64,000 nt of DNA from Ectopseudomonas chengduensis (GTDB lineage Bacteria; Pseudomonadota; Gammaproteobacteria; Pseudomonadales; Pseudomonadaceae): contig NZ_FMZQ01000005.1 in NCBI RefSeq assembly GCF_900102635.1, positions 186,001-250,000 of the forward strand, written 5' to 3'. Numbering within the stretch: position 1 is the first letter of the stretch; the number at the start of each line of letters is the position of its first letter. A program made the translations under genes and the position numbers. The notes under the pieces were generated by a model. The model ran no database searches. It worked only from the letters and a program-made list of their open reading frames with translations, and was not told where the DNA came from. Positions 33,235-41,830 of this stretch are shown here, piece after piece.

Positions 33235-34017
33235 TCAGATCGCGTTATGGGTTTTCAGCCAGCCGAGGCCGGCGGTTGTGGTGGTCAGCGGCTTGTACTC
33301 ACAGCCGATCCAGCCCTGGTAGCCGATGCGATCCAGGTGCTCGAAGAGGAAGCGGTAGTTGATCTCGCCGGTGCCCGGCTCGTTGCGGCCCGGGTTGTCG
33401 GCCAGCTGCACGTGGTTGATGGCGGCCAGGTTGCTCTCAACCGTGCGGGCCAGGTCACCTTCCATGATCTGCATGTGGTAGATGTCGTACTGCAGGTACA
33501 GGTTGGTGCTGCCGACCTTGTCGCGGATGTCCAGGGCCTGCTTGGTGGTGCTGAGGTAGAAGCCGGGGATGTCGCGGGTGTTGATAGCTTCCATGACCAG
33601 GCGGATACCGGCGCCGGCCAGCTTGTCGGCCGCATAGCGCAGGTTGTCGACGAAGGTCTTTTCCACGGTGGCGCAGTCCAGGCCCTGCGGGCGGATGCCG
33701 GCCAGGCAGTTGATCTGCTTGTTGCCCAGCACCTTGGCGTAGGCGATGGCCTGGTCGACGCCGGCGCGGAATTCCTCGACGCGATCCGGGTGGCAGGCGA
33801 TGCCACGCTCGCCCTTGCCCCAGTCGCCGGCCGGTAGGTTGAACAGCACCTGCGTAAGCGCGTTGGCGTCCAGGCGGGCCTTGATCTCTTCCACCGCGAA
33901 GTCATAGGGGAAGAGGTATTCCACGCCGCTGAAACCGGCTTCGGCGGCGGCGGCGAAACGGTCCAGGAAGTCCACTTCGGTGAACAGCATGGACAGGTTG
34001 GCAGCAAAACGGGGCAT
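33235..34017 (-). CDS. hyi: Hydroxypyruvate isomerase
   Basis: Interconverts hydroxypyruvate and tartronate semialdehyde. A TIM-barrel of the xylose isomerase-like family, 260 residues. Start MPRFAANLSMLFTEVDFLDR, with conserved acidic/His metal-site segments VMEAINTRDIPGFYL, YDIYHMQIMEGD, HVQLADNPGRNEPGTGEINY and GCEYKP. Shine-Dalgarno AAGGAG lies 6 bases before the ATG. It is second in the operon behind gcl. Confidence 0.95.
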   Translation of the reverse strand: MPRFAANLSMLFTEVDFLDRFAAAAEAGFSGVEYLFPYDFAVEEIKARLDANALTQVLFNLPAGDWGKGERGIACHPDRVEEFRAGVDQAIAYAKVLGNKQINCLAGIRPQGLDCATVEKTFVDNLRYAADKLAGAGIRLVMEAINTRDIPGFYLSTTKQALDIRDKVGSTNLYLQYDIYHMQIMEGDLARTVESNLAAINHVQLADNPGRNEPGTGEINYRFLFEHLDRIGYQGWIGCEYKPLTTTTAGLGWLKTHNAI

Positions 34018-34036
34018 GGTTGGCTCCTTTTGTTTG

Positions 34037-34079
34037 TCTCCCCTCTCCCATTTATGGGAGAGGGGCCGGGGGAGAGGGG
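34037..34079. repeat. REP-like repeat (CCCTCTCCCATTTATGGGAGAGGGG type) between gcl and hyi
   Basis: CCCTCTCCCATTTATGGGAG and following GAGGGG form a hairpin that fills most of the 72-base gap between gcl and hyi. Same family as 28598, 32066 and 32151. Confidence 0.8.
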
Positions 34080-34089
34080 ATTGGTTGCA

Positions 34090-35865
34090 TCAATCCAGCA
34101 GCGAGATGGCGGTCGGCGCGTCGACGCCGCGCTCGGCCAGTTCCTCGAACTCGTTGATGGCGTTGATCTCGGTGCCCATGGAGATGTTGGTGACGCGCTC
34201 CAGGATGATCTCCACCACCACCGGTACGCGGTGCTCGGCCATCAGGCGCTTGGCTTCGGCGAAGGCGTTCTGCAGCTCGTTCGGGTCGAACACGCGGATC
34301 GCCTTGCAGCCCAGGCCCTCGACCACGGCGACGTGATCGACGCCGTAACCGTTGAGCTCCGGCGCGTTGATGTTCTCGAACGCCAGCTGCACGCAGTAAT
34401 CGATGTCGAAGCCGCGCTGCGCCTGACGGATCAGGCCCAGGTAGGAGTTGTTCACCAGCACGTGGATGTACGGCAGGTTGAACTGCGCGCCGACGGCCAG
34501 CTCCTCGATCATGAACTGGAAGTCATAGTCGCCAGACAGTGCCACGACCTGACGCTGCGGGTCGGCCTTGACCACACCCAGGGCTGCCGGAATGGTCCAG
34601 CCCAGCGGGCCGGCCTGGCCGCAGTTGATCCAGTGGCGCGGCTTGTACACGTGCAGGAACTGCGCGCCGGCGATCTGCGACAGACCGATGGTGCTGACGT
34701 AGCAGGTGTCCTTGCCGAAGGCTTCGTTCATCTCTTCGTAGACGCGCTGCGGCTTGGCCGGCACGTTGTCGAAGTGGGTCTTGCGCTGCAGGGTGCGCTT
34801 GCGCTCGCGGCAGGCTTCGACCCAGGCGCTGCGGTCCTTCAGCTTGCCAGCGGCTTTCCACTCGCGGGCAACCTCGAGGAAGGCGTCCAGCGCGTTGCCG
34901 GCGTCGGAGGCGATACCCAGGTCCGGGTTGAACACGCGGCCAATCTGGGTCGGTTCGATGTCGACGTGGATGAACTTGCGGCCCTCGGTGTAGACGTCGA
35001 CCGAGCCGGTGTGGCGGTTGGCCCAACGGTTGCCGATGCCGAACACCAGGTCGGAAGCGAGCAGGGTGGCGTTGCCGTAGCGGTGCGAGGTCTGCAGACC
35101 GACCATGCCGACCATCAGCTTGTGATCGTCCGGAATCGCGCCCCAGCCCATCAGGGTCGGCACCACCGGTACACCGGTCAGCTCGGCGAACTCCACCAGC
35201 TTGTCTTGCGCGTCGGCATTGGAGATGCCGCCACCGGCGACCAGCAGCGGGCGCTCGGCGTCGTTGAGCATGGCGATGGCCTTCTCGGCCTGGACGCGGC
35301 TGGTGGTCGGCTTGGCCACCGGCAGCGGCTCGTAGGCGTCGATATCGAATTCGATCTCGGCCATCTGCACGTCGAACGGCAGGTCGATCAGCACTGGGCC
35401 GGGGCGGCCGCTGCGCATTTCATGGAAGGCACGCTGGAAGGCGCGCGGCACCTGGCCGGGTTCCATCACGGTGGTGGCCCACTTGGTTACCGGGCCGACG
35501 ATGCTGGTGATGTCGACCGCCTGGAAATCTTCCTTGTGCATACGCGCACGCGGCGCCTGGCCGGTGATGCACAGAATCGGGATGGAGTCGGCCGAGGCCG
35601 AGTACAGACCGGTGACCATGTCGGTGCCGGCCGGGCCCGAGGTGCCGATGCACACGCCGATATTGCCGGCATTGGTGCGGGTGTAACCCTCGGCCATGTG
35701 CGAAGCGCCTTCGACGTGACGGGCCAGGACGTGATCGATGCCACCGAGTTTCTTCAGTGCGGCATACAGGGGGTTGATGGCAGCGCCGGGGACGCCGAAC
35801 GCGGTATCGACGCCTTCGCGGCGCATAACCAGTACGGCTGCCTCGATTGCTCTCATTCTGGCCAT
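34090..35865 (-). CDS. gcl: Glyoxylate carboligase (tartronate semialdehyde synthase)
   Basis: Thiamine-diphosphate and FAD enzyme joining two glyoxylates to tartronate semialdehyde plus CO2. Residue 51 is Val ([12 protein letters not shown]), where nearly all ThDP enzymes have Glu; this substitution is the hallmark of Gcl. The ThDP/Mg motif begins at [15 protein letters not shown] and ends near NNSYLG. Length is 591 residues. First gene of gcl-hyi-glxR-ttuD-pyk. Both a TTGTATACAA palindrome (27-36 bases before the ATG) and a RutR-like site lie upstream. Confidence 0.97.
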   Translation of the reverse strand: MARMRAIEAAVLVMRREGVDTAFGVPGAAINPLYAALKKLGGIDHVLARHVEGASHMAEGYTRTNAGNIGVCIGTSGPAGTDMVTGLYSASADSIPILCITGQAPRARMHKEDFQAVDITSIVGPVTKWATTVMEPGQVPRAFQRAFHEMRSGRPGPVLIDLPFDVQMAEIEFDIDAYEPLPVAKPTTSRVQAEKAIAMLNDAERPLLVAGGGISNADAQDKLVEFAELTGVPVVPTLMGWGAIPDDHKLMVGMVGLQTSHRYGNATLLASDLVFGIGNRWANRHTGSVDVYTEGRKFIHVDIEPTQIGRVFNPDLGIASDAGNALDAFLEVAREWKAAGKLKDRSAWVEACRERKRTLQRKTHFDNVPAKPQRVYEEMNEAFGKDTCYVSTIGLSQIAGAQFLHVYKPRHWINCGQAGPLGWTIPAALGVVKADPQRQVVALSGDYDFQFMIEELAVGAQFNLPYIHVLVNNSYLGLIRQAQRGFDIDYCVQLAFENINAPELNGYGVDHVAVVEGLGCKAIRVFDPNELQNAFAEAKRLMAEHRVPVVVEIILERVTNISMGTEINAINEFEELAERGVDAPTAISLLD

Positions 35866-35891
35866 AATCTTGTGCCTCTTTTGTTATCAGA

Positions 35892-35901
35892 TTGTATACA
35901 A
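35892..35901. promoter_or_regulatory. TTGTATACAA palindrome, gcl operator
   Basis: Perfect 10-bp palindrome 27-36 bases upstream of the gcl start codon, where a bound repressor would block the promoter or initial transcription. The identical sequence precedes puuE and the AzgA-type permease. Confidence 0.7.
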
Positions 35902-35929
35902 AACACCTGGCTCGGATTCTATGCAGGCC

Positions 35930-35945
35930 ATGACTTCGCGGTCAA
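35930..35945. promoter_or_regulatory. RutR-like operator upstream of gcl
   Basis: ATGACTTCGCGGTCAA fits YTGACY-N4-GGTCAR except at the first base. Centre-to-centre distance to the TTGTATACAA site is 41 bp, about four helical turns. Confidence 0.5.
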
Positions 35946-36041
35946 CATTTTTTCCGATGCAGCCTGTCGCCTGGGCCAAATTCTTTTGAAACGCCCGTTT
36001 GACGGGGTTGGCAGTGCAAGCGAAGAGATGTGTCGCGATTA

Positions 36042-36051
36042 ATGTATACAA
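36042..36051. promoter_or_regulatory. TTGTATACAA-type site in gcl/glcG divergent promoter
   Basis: ATGTATACAA differs from the palindrome at one base. It lies in the 335-base divergent gap (35866-36200), about 150 bases before the GlcG-like gene. The surrounding sequence is strikingly AT-rich (36040-36095), as expected of a promoter region. Confidence 0.5.
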
Positions 36052-36200
36052 TAAAAAATAATATTGTATGTAGTGGTTGAATTTTTTGTTTCTGGTGGGA
36101 TAGTGAGGGCGAGCTTTGGATTGCCTAGGGCTGTCGGCGTGCGCAGTGCCGGTTTCGCTCCGGGTGTTTCGTTCCCTTCGTCACTTCAGGAGTCACCAGC

Positions 36201-36635
36201 ATGAGCAACTTGAACCTGCAAACCGCCAACGCCATCGGTAACCGCGCGCTGGCCGTGGGCCGCGAGATAAAGGCGGCGCCGCTGACCGTCGCCGTACTGG
36301 ATGCTGGCGGGCATCTGATCAGCCTGCAGCGCGAGGACGGCGCCAGCCTGCTGCGCCCGCAGATCGCCATCGGCAAGGCCTGGGGCGCGCTGGCCCTGGG
36401 CAAGGGCTCGCGCCTGATCGCCGCCGACGCGCAGCAGCGCCCGGCCTTTATCGGGGCGGTGAACAACCTGGCTCAAGGCAGCCTGGTACCCGCGCCGGGA
36501 GGGGTATTGATTCGCGATGAACGCGGCGAAGTGATCGGCGCCGTCGGCATCACCGGCGACACCTCGGATATCGACGAGCAGTGTGCGGTGAGTGCGCTGG
36601 AGTCGCTCGGCCTGAAGGCGGATGCGGGGGTGTAG
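36201..36635 (+). CDS. GlcG/HbpS family protein
   Basis: A 144-residue protein of the GlcG/HbpS (DUF336) family. Typical stretches are AVLDAGGHLISLQRED, QIAIGKAWGALALGKGSR, and the glycine-rich PAPGGVLIRDERGEVIGAVGITG. Some relatives bind heme or cobalamin; others sit beside glycolate/glyoxylate genes without known activity. It is divergent from gcl and shares its regulatory gap. The stop TAG is part of a GTAG sequence that begins a repeat-rich region. Confidence 0.85.
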   Translation: MSNLNLQTANAIGNRALAVGREIKAAPLTVAVLDAGGHLISLQREDGASLLRPQIAIGKAWGALALGKGSRLIAADAQQRPAFIGAVNNLAQGSLVPAPGGVLIRDERGEVIGAVGITGDTSDIDEQCAVSALESLGLKADAGV

Positions 36636-36914
36636 GGTTCCAGAGCAGTCGTAGGGCTGACCGGATCGCCGGCCGCTCGTAGCGACGCGAACAGTCAGCC
36701 ATTGCAACGGCGTACTGCTGCGCGAGTACGGCCTACGGGATGTGGTCTGAAGGCCGAAGCTGGACGTGAAATCTCAGGGCAGGCGTAGGGCGGACTCAGC
36801 GAGCGCCAGCGAGCAGTCCGCCAAAACCCGGAAATGGCGTACTGCGCTCGAGCGCTCGGCGTATGCACGCCCTACGGTGACGGATGTCGGGAAACCCTAC
36901 AACGGAACAGTCGC
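36636..36914. repeat. Gene-free gap with several palindromic repeats
   Basis: Between the GlcG-like gene and the tetR gene. It contains GTAGGGCTGACC near 36650, the GTACTGCTGCGCGAGTAC hairpin near 36710 (related to 17088), GTAGGGCGGACT / AGTCCGCC arms around 36787-36822 and GGCGTATGCACGCC near 36858 followed by CTAC. I see no coding sequence. Confidence 0.6.
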
Positions 36915-37559
36915 CTAGGCGCTGGTCACCAGTTCGGAGGCCATCGACGGCATCGGGCTGACATCACAGCCTTTGAGCACCAGGCGAATGATGGTCTGCG
37001 CGGCGGCTTCGTAGTCGGCGTCGTCCAGGCTGGCCTTGCCGGTGACGGTGGAGATCTGCCAGTCGAAGTCGGCGTAGGTCTGGGTCGCTGCCCAGATGCT
37101 GAACAGCAGGTGATGCGGGTCGACTTTCGCCATCAGGCCCTGATCGATCCAGCGCTGGATGCAGGCGATGTTGTGCTTGGCCTGGGCGTTGAGCTGTTCG
37201 GTCTGTTCCGGCGACAGGTGCGGCGCACCGTGCATGATCTCGCTGGCAAATACCTTGGAGGCATGCGGCAGTTCACGGGAGATGCGGATCTTCGAGCGGA
37301 TGTAGGCGGTCAGCACTTCGCTCGGATGGCCCGGCTGGTTGAAGGGGGCAGAGGCGGCCAGCAGTGGCTCGATGATGCTTTCCAGGACCTCGCGGTAGAG
37401 GTTTTCCTTGGACTTGAAGTAGTAGTAGACGTTGGGCTTGGGCAGGCCTGCCTTGGCCGCAATGTCGCTGGTCTTGGTGGCGGCGAAGCCCTTGTCGGCG
37501 AACTCTTCGCTGGCTGCGCGCAGGATGAGCTCTTTGTTACGCTCGCGAATGCTGGTCAT
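36915..37559 (-). CDS. RutR-like TetR family regulator
   Basis: A 214-residue TetR repressor. The N-terminal helix-turn-helix is KTSDIAAKAGLPKPNVYYYF at residues 28-47. The C-terminal part resembles E. coli RutR, a pyrimidine/purine-responsive regulator, in EYIRLK-like YIRSKIRISRELPHASKVF, EIMHGAP and DPHHLLFSIWAATQTYADF. I start at MTSIRERNK (ATG 37559); the frame extends to 37610. Sites like the RutR consensus lie in its own promoter gap and before gcl, the purine permeases and xdhA, so it is the best candidate to bind them (inference). Confidence 0.85.
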   Translation of the reverse strand: MTSIRERNKELILRAASEEFADKGFAATKTSDIAAKAGLPKPNVYYYFKSKENLYREVLESIIEPLLAASAPFNQPGHPSEVLTAYIRSKIRISRELPHASKVFASEIMHGAPHLSPEQTEQLNAQAKHNIACIQRWIDQGLMAKVDPHHLLFSIWAATQTYADFDWQISTVTGKASLDDADYEAAAQTIIRLVLKGCDVSPMPSMASELVTSA

Positions 37560-37660
37560 AAGGCCCTGTGGTTTGCTCTGCCGCCGGGCGGCGGTCGGGC
37601 ATGGTAGCACCGGCTTTGCGCGAGGCTCAAGCCAGCGGCCACGGGCTGCTCAGCGTTTAA

Positions 37661-37676
37661 CTGACTCTCGGGTCAA
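37661..37676. promoter_or_regulatory. RutR-like operator in tetR-moaA gap
   Basis: CTGACTCTCGGGTCAA has half-sites CTGACT and GGTCAA separated by 4 bases. It lies 102 bases before the tetR start and 96 before moaA, allowing autoregulation and control of moaA. Confidence 0.6.
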
Positions 37677-37680
37677 ATTT

Positions 37681-37690
37681 CTGTATACAA
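37681..37690. promoter_or_regulatory. TTGTATACAA-type operator in front of moaA
   Basis: CTGTATACAA, one mismatch to the palindrome, starts only five bases after the RutR-like site and ends 82 bases before the moaA GTG. Confidence 0.55.
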
Positions 37691-37771
37691 GAATTCGCTT
37701 TTCTGTTTCTATCGCGCATAGCGTTATCCATGACAAAAAGTCTCGGCGCGTGACGCTGCAGGAGACCCACC

Positions 37772-38767
37772 GTGAATACCCATCAGCTCGTCGACCCATT
37801 CGGTCGGCGCATCACCTACCTGCGTTTGTCGGCGACCGATCGCTGCGATTTTCGCTGCACCTACTGCATGAGTGAAGACATGCAGTTCGCGCCGCGTGCG
37901 CAGATTCTCAGCCTGGAAGAGCTGTATGCCGTGGCCGACGCCTTTATCGGGCTGGGCGTGCGGCGTATTCGTATCACCGGTGGCGAGCCATTGGTACGCA
38001 AGAATCTGCTGAGCCTGTTGCAGCGCCTGGGTGAGCGTGACGAGCTGGATGACCTGGCCATTACCACCAATGGCTCGCAACTGGCGGAGATGGCCGCGCC
38101 GTTGCGCGCGGCGGGTGTGCGGCGCTTGAACATCAGCCTGGATTCACTGCAGCGCGAGCGCTTCGCCGCCTTCACCCGACGTGACAAGCTCGACCAGGTG
38201 CTGGCCGGCATCGACGCCGCGCGTGCCGCAGGCTTCGACAGGATCAAGCTCAACAGTGTGGTGCAGAGCGGGCGCAACGACGATGAGGTGCTGGATCTGG
38301 TCGAGTTTGCCGTCGAGCGCGGGCTGGATATCAGCTTCATCGAGGAAATGCCGCTGGGCAGCGTGGTCAGCCACAGCCGCGAGCAGACCTTCTGCTCCAG
38401 CGATGAGGTGCGCCAGCGCATCGAGCAGCGCCATGCACTGGTGCGTAGCAGCAAGGTCACTGGCGGGCCATCGCGCTACTGGCAGGTGGTCGGTACGCAG
38501 ACCCAGGTAGGTTTCATCTCGCCGCACAGCCACAACTTCTGCGGCGACTGCAACCGTGTGCGTGTCACCGCCGAGGGCAAGCTGGTGCTCTGTCTCGGCC
38601 ACGACAACGCGCTGGATCTCAAGCGCCTGCTGCGCGCGCATCCGGGTGACAGCGAGCGCCTACGCCAGGCACTGATCGAGGCGTTGCGTCTGAAGCCCGA
38701 GCGGCACCATTTCGCCACCGACGAGCAGGTGCAGGTGGTGCGCTTCATGAGCATGACCGGCGGTTAG
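37772..38767 (+). CDS. moaA: GTP 3',8-cyclase MoaA (molybdenum cofactor biosynthesis)
   Basis: Radical SAM enzyme for the first step of molybdopterin synthesis. The N-terminal [4Fe-4S] motif CDFRCTYC has C25, C29 and C32; the second cluster lies in FCGDCNRVRV. The C-terminus ends in Gly-Gly (MSMTGG), as MoaA requires for activity. Length is 331 residues. Start GTG with AGGAG upstream. It stands alone, without moaBCDE, beside the purine genes and behind both operator types, so it probably supports the molybdenum enzyme XdhAB. Confidence 0.95.
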   Translation: MNTHQLVDPFGRRITYLRLSATDRCDFRCTYCMSEDMQFAPRAQILSLEELYAVADAFIGLGVRRIRITGGEPLVRKNLLSLLQRLGERDELDDLAITTNGSQLAEMAAPLRAAGVRRLNISLDSLQRERFAAFTRRDKLDQVLAGIDAARAAGFDRIKLNSVVQSGRNDDEVLDLVEFAVERGLDISFIEEMPLGSVVSHSREQTFCSSDEVRQRIEQRHALVRSSKVTGGPSRYWQVVGTQTQVGFISPHSHNFCGDCNRVRVTAEGKLVLCLGHDNALDLKRLLRAHPGDSERLRQALIEALRLKPERHHFATDEQVQVVRFMSMTGG

Positions 38768-38840
38768 TGTCGCGAGACGAATAATCTGTTGCCTATGGGC
38801 CGAGACCGCCACATCAATTACAGCAGGCTGCAGAGTCCTT

Positions 38841-38914
38841 GTAGGAGCCGCGCCCCGCGGCGCATGGGCCGGTTCAGACGACTGAAAAGCTTCGCCCCGA
38901 GGCGGGGCTCCTAC
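38841..38914. repeat. REPIN (GTAGGAGCCGCGCC type)
   Basis: GTAGGAGCCGCGCCCCGCGG faces an inverted copy (CCCCGAGGCGGGGCTCCTAC) ending at 38914. Same family as 52067-52130. It lies between moaA and the binding-protein gene. Confidence 0.85.
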
Positions 38915-39001
38915 TCAGGCCTGACGCCTGACCGACATCTAATGCCTGACGCGACACTAAGCCCTCACTGCAATCTCAAAACAACAATAAGGAGGCTTTC
39001 A

Positions 39002-39841
39002 ATGCAGCCCGTACGACTGTGCCTGTTTTCCACCATTATGCTGACGCCCGCTGCCCTGGCGCAGACCTATGTAGTCGGCGTCGAGGACCTGCCATTCGCC
39101 CCGCACTACAGCCTCGATGGCGAAGGTCAGTACCGTGGCTTCGCTCGTGAGGTGCTGGACGCTTTCGCTGCCGACAGCGGTATCAGCCTGAGCTACAAGG
39201 CGCTACCCGTGGATCAGTTGCTGCCTGCCCTGCAGCGTGGCGAGATCGATCTCAAGTATCCCGACAGCCCGTACTGGGCCGGCGCGCAGAAAGCAGGCAT
39301 GACCTTGCACTACAGCCAGGCGGTGGTCGATTACGTCGACGGCGTGCTGGTGGCGCCGCAGCGGCAGGGCCAGGCGTTGGAGAACATCCGTCGTCTGGCC
39401 ATGGTGCAGGGCTGGACGCCGCGTGGATACGAAGATGCCATCGACAGTGGGCAGATCCAGCTGAGCTACAGCGATGATCTACGCCAGATGATTCGCCTGG
39501 CGTTGAAGCAGGACACTGATGGCGCCTACTTCAACGTGGTGGTGGCCACCCATTATCTGGACAACATCCGGGCGCGACCGGGTGCTTTGGTCTTTGATCC
39601 CAAGTTGCCGCATACCCGCGGCAGCTTTCACCTGTCCAGCGCTCGTCATCCACAGCTGATCGCGCGTTTCGATCGCTTTCTTGCCGAGCGCTCGGCTCAG
39701 GTTGCCGCGCTCAAGGCGAGCTATCGCGTCGAGGCCAACCTGGATAGCGACTACATCGGTCTGGAACAGTGGAAGGTGGACTTTCTCGAGCGGCAGAAAG
39801 AAAAAGCCGGCGTACAGGCGCCGGCTTCGTCTCGTCCGTGA
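39002..39841 (+). CDS. Periplasmic solute-binding protein (SBP_bac_3 type)
   Basis: A 279-residue secreted protein with signal peptide (cleavage near ALA-QTYVV, residue 20), then a family 3 solute-binding fold: GVEDLPFAPHYSLDGEGQYRG in pieces, LPVDQLLPALQRGEIDLKYP, and a second lobe to the C-terminus. The ATG at 39002 has a strong AAGGAGG site. No permease or ATPase is adjacent, so it may be a sensor or an orphan. The last codons contain the terminator hairpin of the opposing NCS1 gene. Confidence 0.85.
   Translation: MQPVRLCLFSTIMLTPAALAQTYVVGVEDLPFAPHYSLDGEGQYRGFAREVLDAFAADSGISLSYKALPVDQLLPALQRGEIDLKYPDSPYWAGAQKAGMTLHYSQAVVDYVDGVLVAPQRQGQALENIRRLAMVQGWTPRGYEDAIDSGQIQLSYSDDLRQMIRLALKQDTDGAYFNVVVATHYLDNIRARPGALVFDPKLPHTRGSFHLSSARHPQLIARFDRFLAERSAQVAALKASYRVEANLDSDYIGLEQWKVDFLERQKEKAGVQAPASSRP
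39800..39827 (-). terminator. Terminator of the NCS1 transporter, inside the neighbour's coding end
   Basis: AAGCCGGCG (39804-39812) pairs with CGCCGGCTT (39819-39827). Read on the minus strand the stem is followed by TTTTTC, a rho-independent terminator 19 bases past the NCS1 stop. It encodes the last residues of the opposing solute-binding protein. Confidence 0.75.
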
Positions 39842-39845
39842 TCGT

Positions 39846-41312
39846 TCAGATACTGGCGTTGGCGCGTTTCAGCGCCTGCGCCTGGCCGTGCATTAGGCCG
39901 TAGTGCAGTAGCGCGCCGAGCAGGGCGCCGAGCAGCCAGGAATAACCCGACAGCTGGCTAAGAACGGGCGCCCACACCGAGGCGACGGAAAACACCGAGG
40001 CGATGGCAAAGGCGATCAGCGCCTTGCGGTTCCAGCCGCCGTCGAAGTAGTAAGCCGAGCCGACCTCGGCGCTGAACAGCTGCTGCAGATCGAGCTTGCG
40101 CTGGCGCACCAGGTAATAGTCGACGACGATGATGCCGTACAGCGGCGCCAGCACGGCGCCCAGGGTGTCGACGAAGGCGGCGATGCCGACGTTGCTGATG
40201 AAAGCCACCCACAGCGCGCCGATGAAGAAGGCGATACCCGCAGTGATGAAGCCACCGGTGCGGGCGCTGATGTGCGCCGGCGCCAGGTTGGCCAGGTCAT
40301 ACGCCGGCGGGATGAAGTTGGCCACCAGGTTGATGCCCACGGTCGCGGCGAAGAAGGTCAGCGCGGCGATGATGGTCAGGGTCAGGTTGTCTACCCGGGC
40401 AACGATATCGGTCGGGTTGGTCAGCGTCTCGCCGAACACCACCACGGTGCCTGCAGTGATCACCAGGGCGATCAGCGAGAAGAATGCCAGGCTCACCGGT
40501 AGGCCGAGGAAGTTGCCGATGGTCATCTGCTTCTCGCTTTTGACGAAGCGGGCGAAGTCGCCGTAGTTGATCACCACGGCGGCGAAGTAGGCGACCATGG
40601 TGCCGACCACGGCGAAGAACGCGGCCACCGGGCCGGCCTTGTACTCGCCCGTGCCACTGAAGATGTTGCCCAGCTCGCTGAGCAGACTCGGGCCGGCCTG
40701 ATACCAGATCAGACCCATCAGGGCGATCATCACCACATAGACCAGCGGCCCGGCCCAGTTGAGGAAGCGGGTGATCCAGCTCATGCCGCAGACGAACAGA
40801 CCGACCTGAAATAGGCAAACGATCACGTAGGACAGCCAGCCGATGGCGGTCAGCCCCATGTATACGGCCGGGTCTTGCGGCTGCAACAGCGAGTTGAGCA
40901 GCAGCGCCACGGCGGTGGAGGCGAAGTAGGTCTGCACGCCGTACCAGAAGATGGCGACGATGCCACGCACCAGCGCAGGGAAGTTGGCACCGCGCACGCC
41001 CATGCTGGCGCGGGCGAACACCGGGAAGGGGATGCCGTACTTGACGCTGGGCTTGCCGGTCAGCTGCACCAGGCCCATGACGATGCAGCCGGCGAGGACG
41101 ATACCGGCCAGCACTGCCCAGCCATTGAGCCCGTAGGAGATGAACAGCGTCGCCGCCAGGGTATAGCCGAACAGGCTCTGAATGTCGTTCGACCAGACGT
41201 TGAAGATCTCGAACCAGCCCCAGGTGCGCTTCTCGGGAGCCAGTGGCGCGAGATCCTCGTTGTGTAGTGAGGGATCGATGTTCTTGATGCGAAAATCTTC
41301 GGTGTTGGACAT
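39846..41312 (-). CDS. NCS1 family nucleobase/allantoin permease
   Basis: A 488-residue, 12-helix transporter of the NCS1 family (cytosine, uracil, allantoin, hydantoin). FEIFNVWSNDIQSLFGYTLA in helix 1, GIPFPVFARASMGVRGANF, and INYGDFARFVKS match the allantoin/uracil-type members such as PucI. Start MSNTEDFRIKNIDP (ATG 41312) has GGGAG at good spacing; the frame runs on to 41504 without protein-like sequence. The neighbouring catabolic genes make allantoin a likely substrate (inference). Confidence 0.88.
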   Translation of the reverse strand: MSNTEDFRIKNIDPSLHNEDLAPLAPEKRTWGWFEIFNVWSNDIQSLFGYTLAATLFISYGLNGWAVLAGIVLAGCIVMGLVQLTGKPSVKYGIPFPVFARASMGVRGANFPALVRGIVAIFWYGVQTYFASTAVALLLNSLLQPQDPAVYMGLTAIGWLSYVIVCLFQVGLFVCGMSWITRFLNWAGPLVYVVMIALMGLIWYQAGPSLLSELGNIFSGTGEYKAGPVAAFFAVVGTMVAYFAAVVINYGDFARFVKSEKQMTIGNFLGLPVSLAFFSLIALVITAGTVVVFGETLTNPTDIVARVDNLTLTIIAALTFFAATVGINLVANFIPPAYDLANLAPAHISARTGGFITAGIAFFIGALWVAFISNVGIAAFVDTLGAVLAPLYGIIVVDYYLVRQRKLDLQQLFSAEVGSAYYFDGGWNRKALIAFAIASVFSVASVWAPVLSQLSGYSWLLGALLGALLHYGLMHGQAQALKRANASI

Positions 41313-41325
41313 GGACAGCTCCCAG

Positions 41326-41335
41326 TTTTGTTCTT
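41326..41335 (-). promoter_or_regulatory. Possible Hfq/Crc catabolite-repression site before NCS1 gene
   Basis: On the minus strand AAGAACAAAA lies just before the Shine-Dalgarno of the NCS1 gene; it contains AANAANAA, the A-rich motif through which Hfq/Crc blocks translation in Pseudomonas. Confidence 0.35.
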
Positions 41336-41409
41336 GCGCCGCGGCGGCGTATGAGGAGATTTGTCTGCAGGTTCCGTTCCGATTTTGTATTCGCGTCATG
41401 ACTGAATCG

Positions 41410-41419
41410 ATGTATACAG
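41410..41419. promoter_or_regulatory. TTGTATACAA-type site before NCS1 gene
   Basis: ATGTATACAG keeps the TGTATACA core, 98-107 bases upstream of the NCS1 start. A second looser site TTGTACACAG is at 41456-41465. Confidence 0.5.
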
Positions 41420-41534
41420 CCATTTCGACAGTATTTCGGTGGGAACCTGACTGTCTTGTACACAGAAAATACGTTGCTGAATATGGCTTTCGGACAAATT
41501 GCACACAAAAAATAGAAATATTGTGATCAAAAAC

Positions 41535-41550
41535 TTGACCTTGCGGTCAG
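41535..41550. promoter_or_regulatory. RutR-like operator before NCS1 gene
   Basis: TTGACCTTGCGGTCAG: perfect left half-site, one mismatch in the right. It lies 223 bases upstream of the NCS1 start, within the 518-base gap 41313-41830, which holds regulatory sites, repeats and a terminator but no gene. Confidence 0.6.
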
Positions 41551-41674
41551 TTGCATGCTTGCAAGTCGTTGATGAAGAAGCCTGATAGGCGGCCCGATTC
41601 TGCACCGATGCGGTGCCTGGTCTGATTGCGGAGCGCTGGGTTGGTGCGGCGATTCAAGCCGGTTTGATAAAGGC

Positions 41675-41694
41675 GGTGCGCACGGCGCACCCTA
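41675..41694. repeat. Single REP-like repeat (GGTGCGCACGGCGCACCCTAC type)
   Basis: A palindromic GGTGCGCACGGCGCACC followed by CTAC, a single copy of the family also found at 28664 and 53722. Confidence 0.6.
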
Positions 41695-41742
41695 CGGCCC
41701 GAGGTAGGTGGCTGTGCGCACCGGTCATCTTTCGGCGCAAAG

Positions 41743-41780
41743 AAAAAGGGGGAAGGGCGCGAGCGCCCATCCCCCTTTTT
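41743..41780. terminator. Strong bidirectional hairpin terminator
   Basis: AAAAAGGGGG-aa-GGGCGC pairs with GCGCCC-at-CCCCCTTTTT, a 16-bp stem with one 2x2 internal loop and T's at either 3' end. It ends transcription of the porin gene on the minus strand. Confidence 0.85.
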
Positions 41781-41830
41781 ACCCGGCCGCTGTCCCTACC
41801 CGACGTCGGCCAAGTGCGTTGCGGCAGGGG

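Noticed and set aside
36636..36914. Small gene between the GlcG-like gene and tetR
   Set aside because: Only repeat-derived short frames; no ribosome site.
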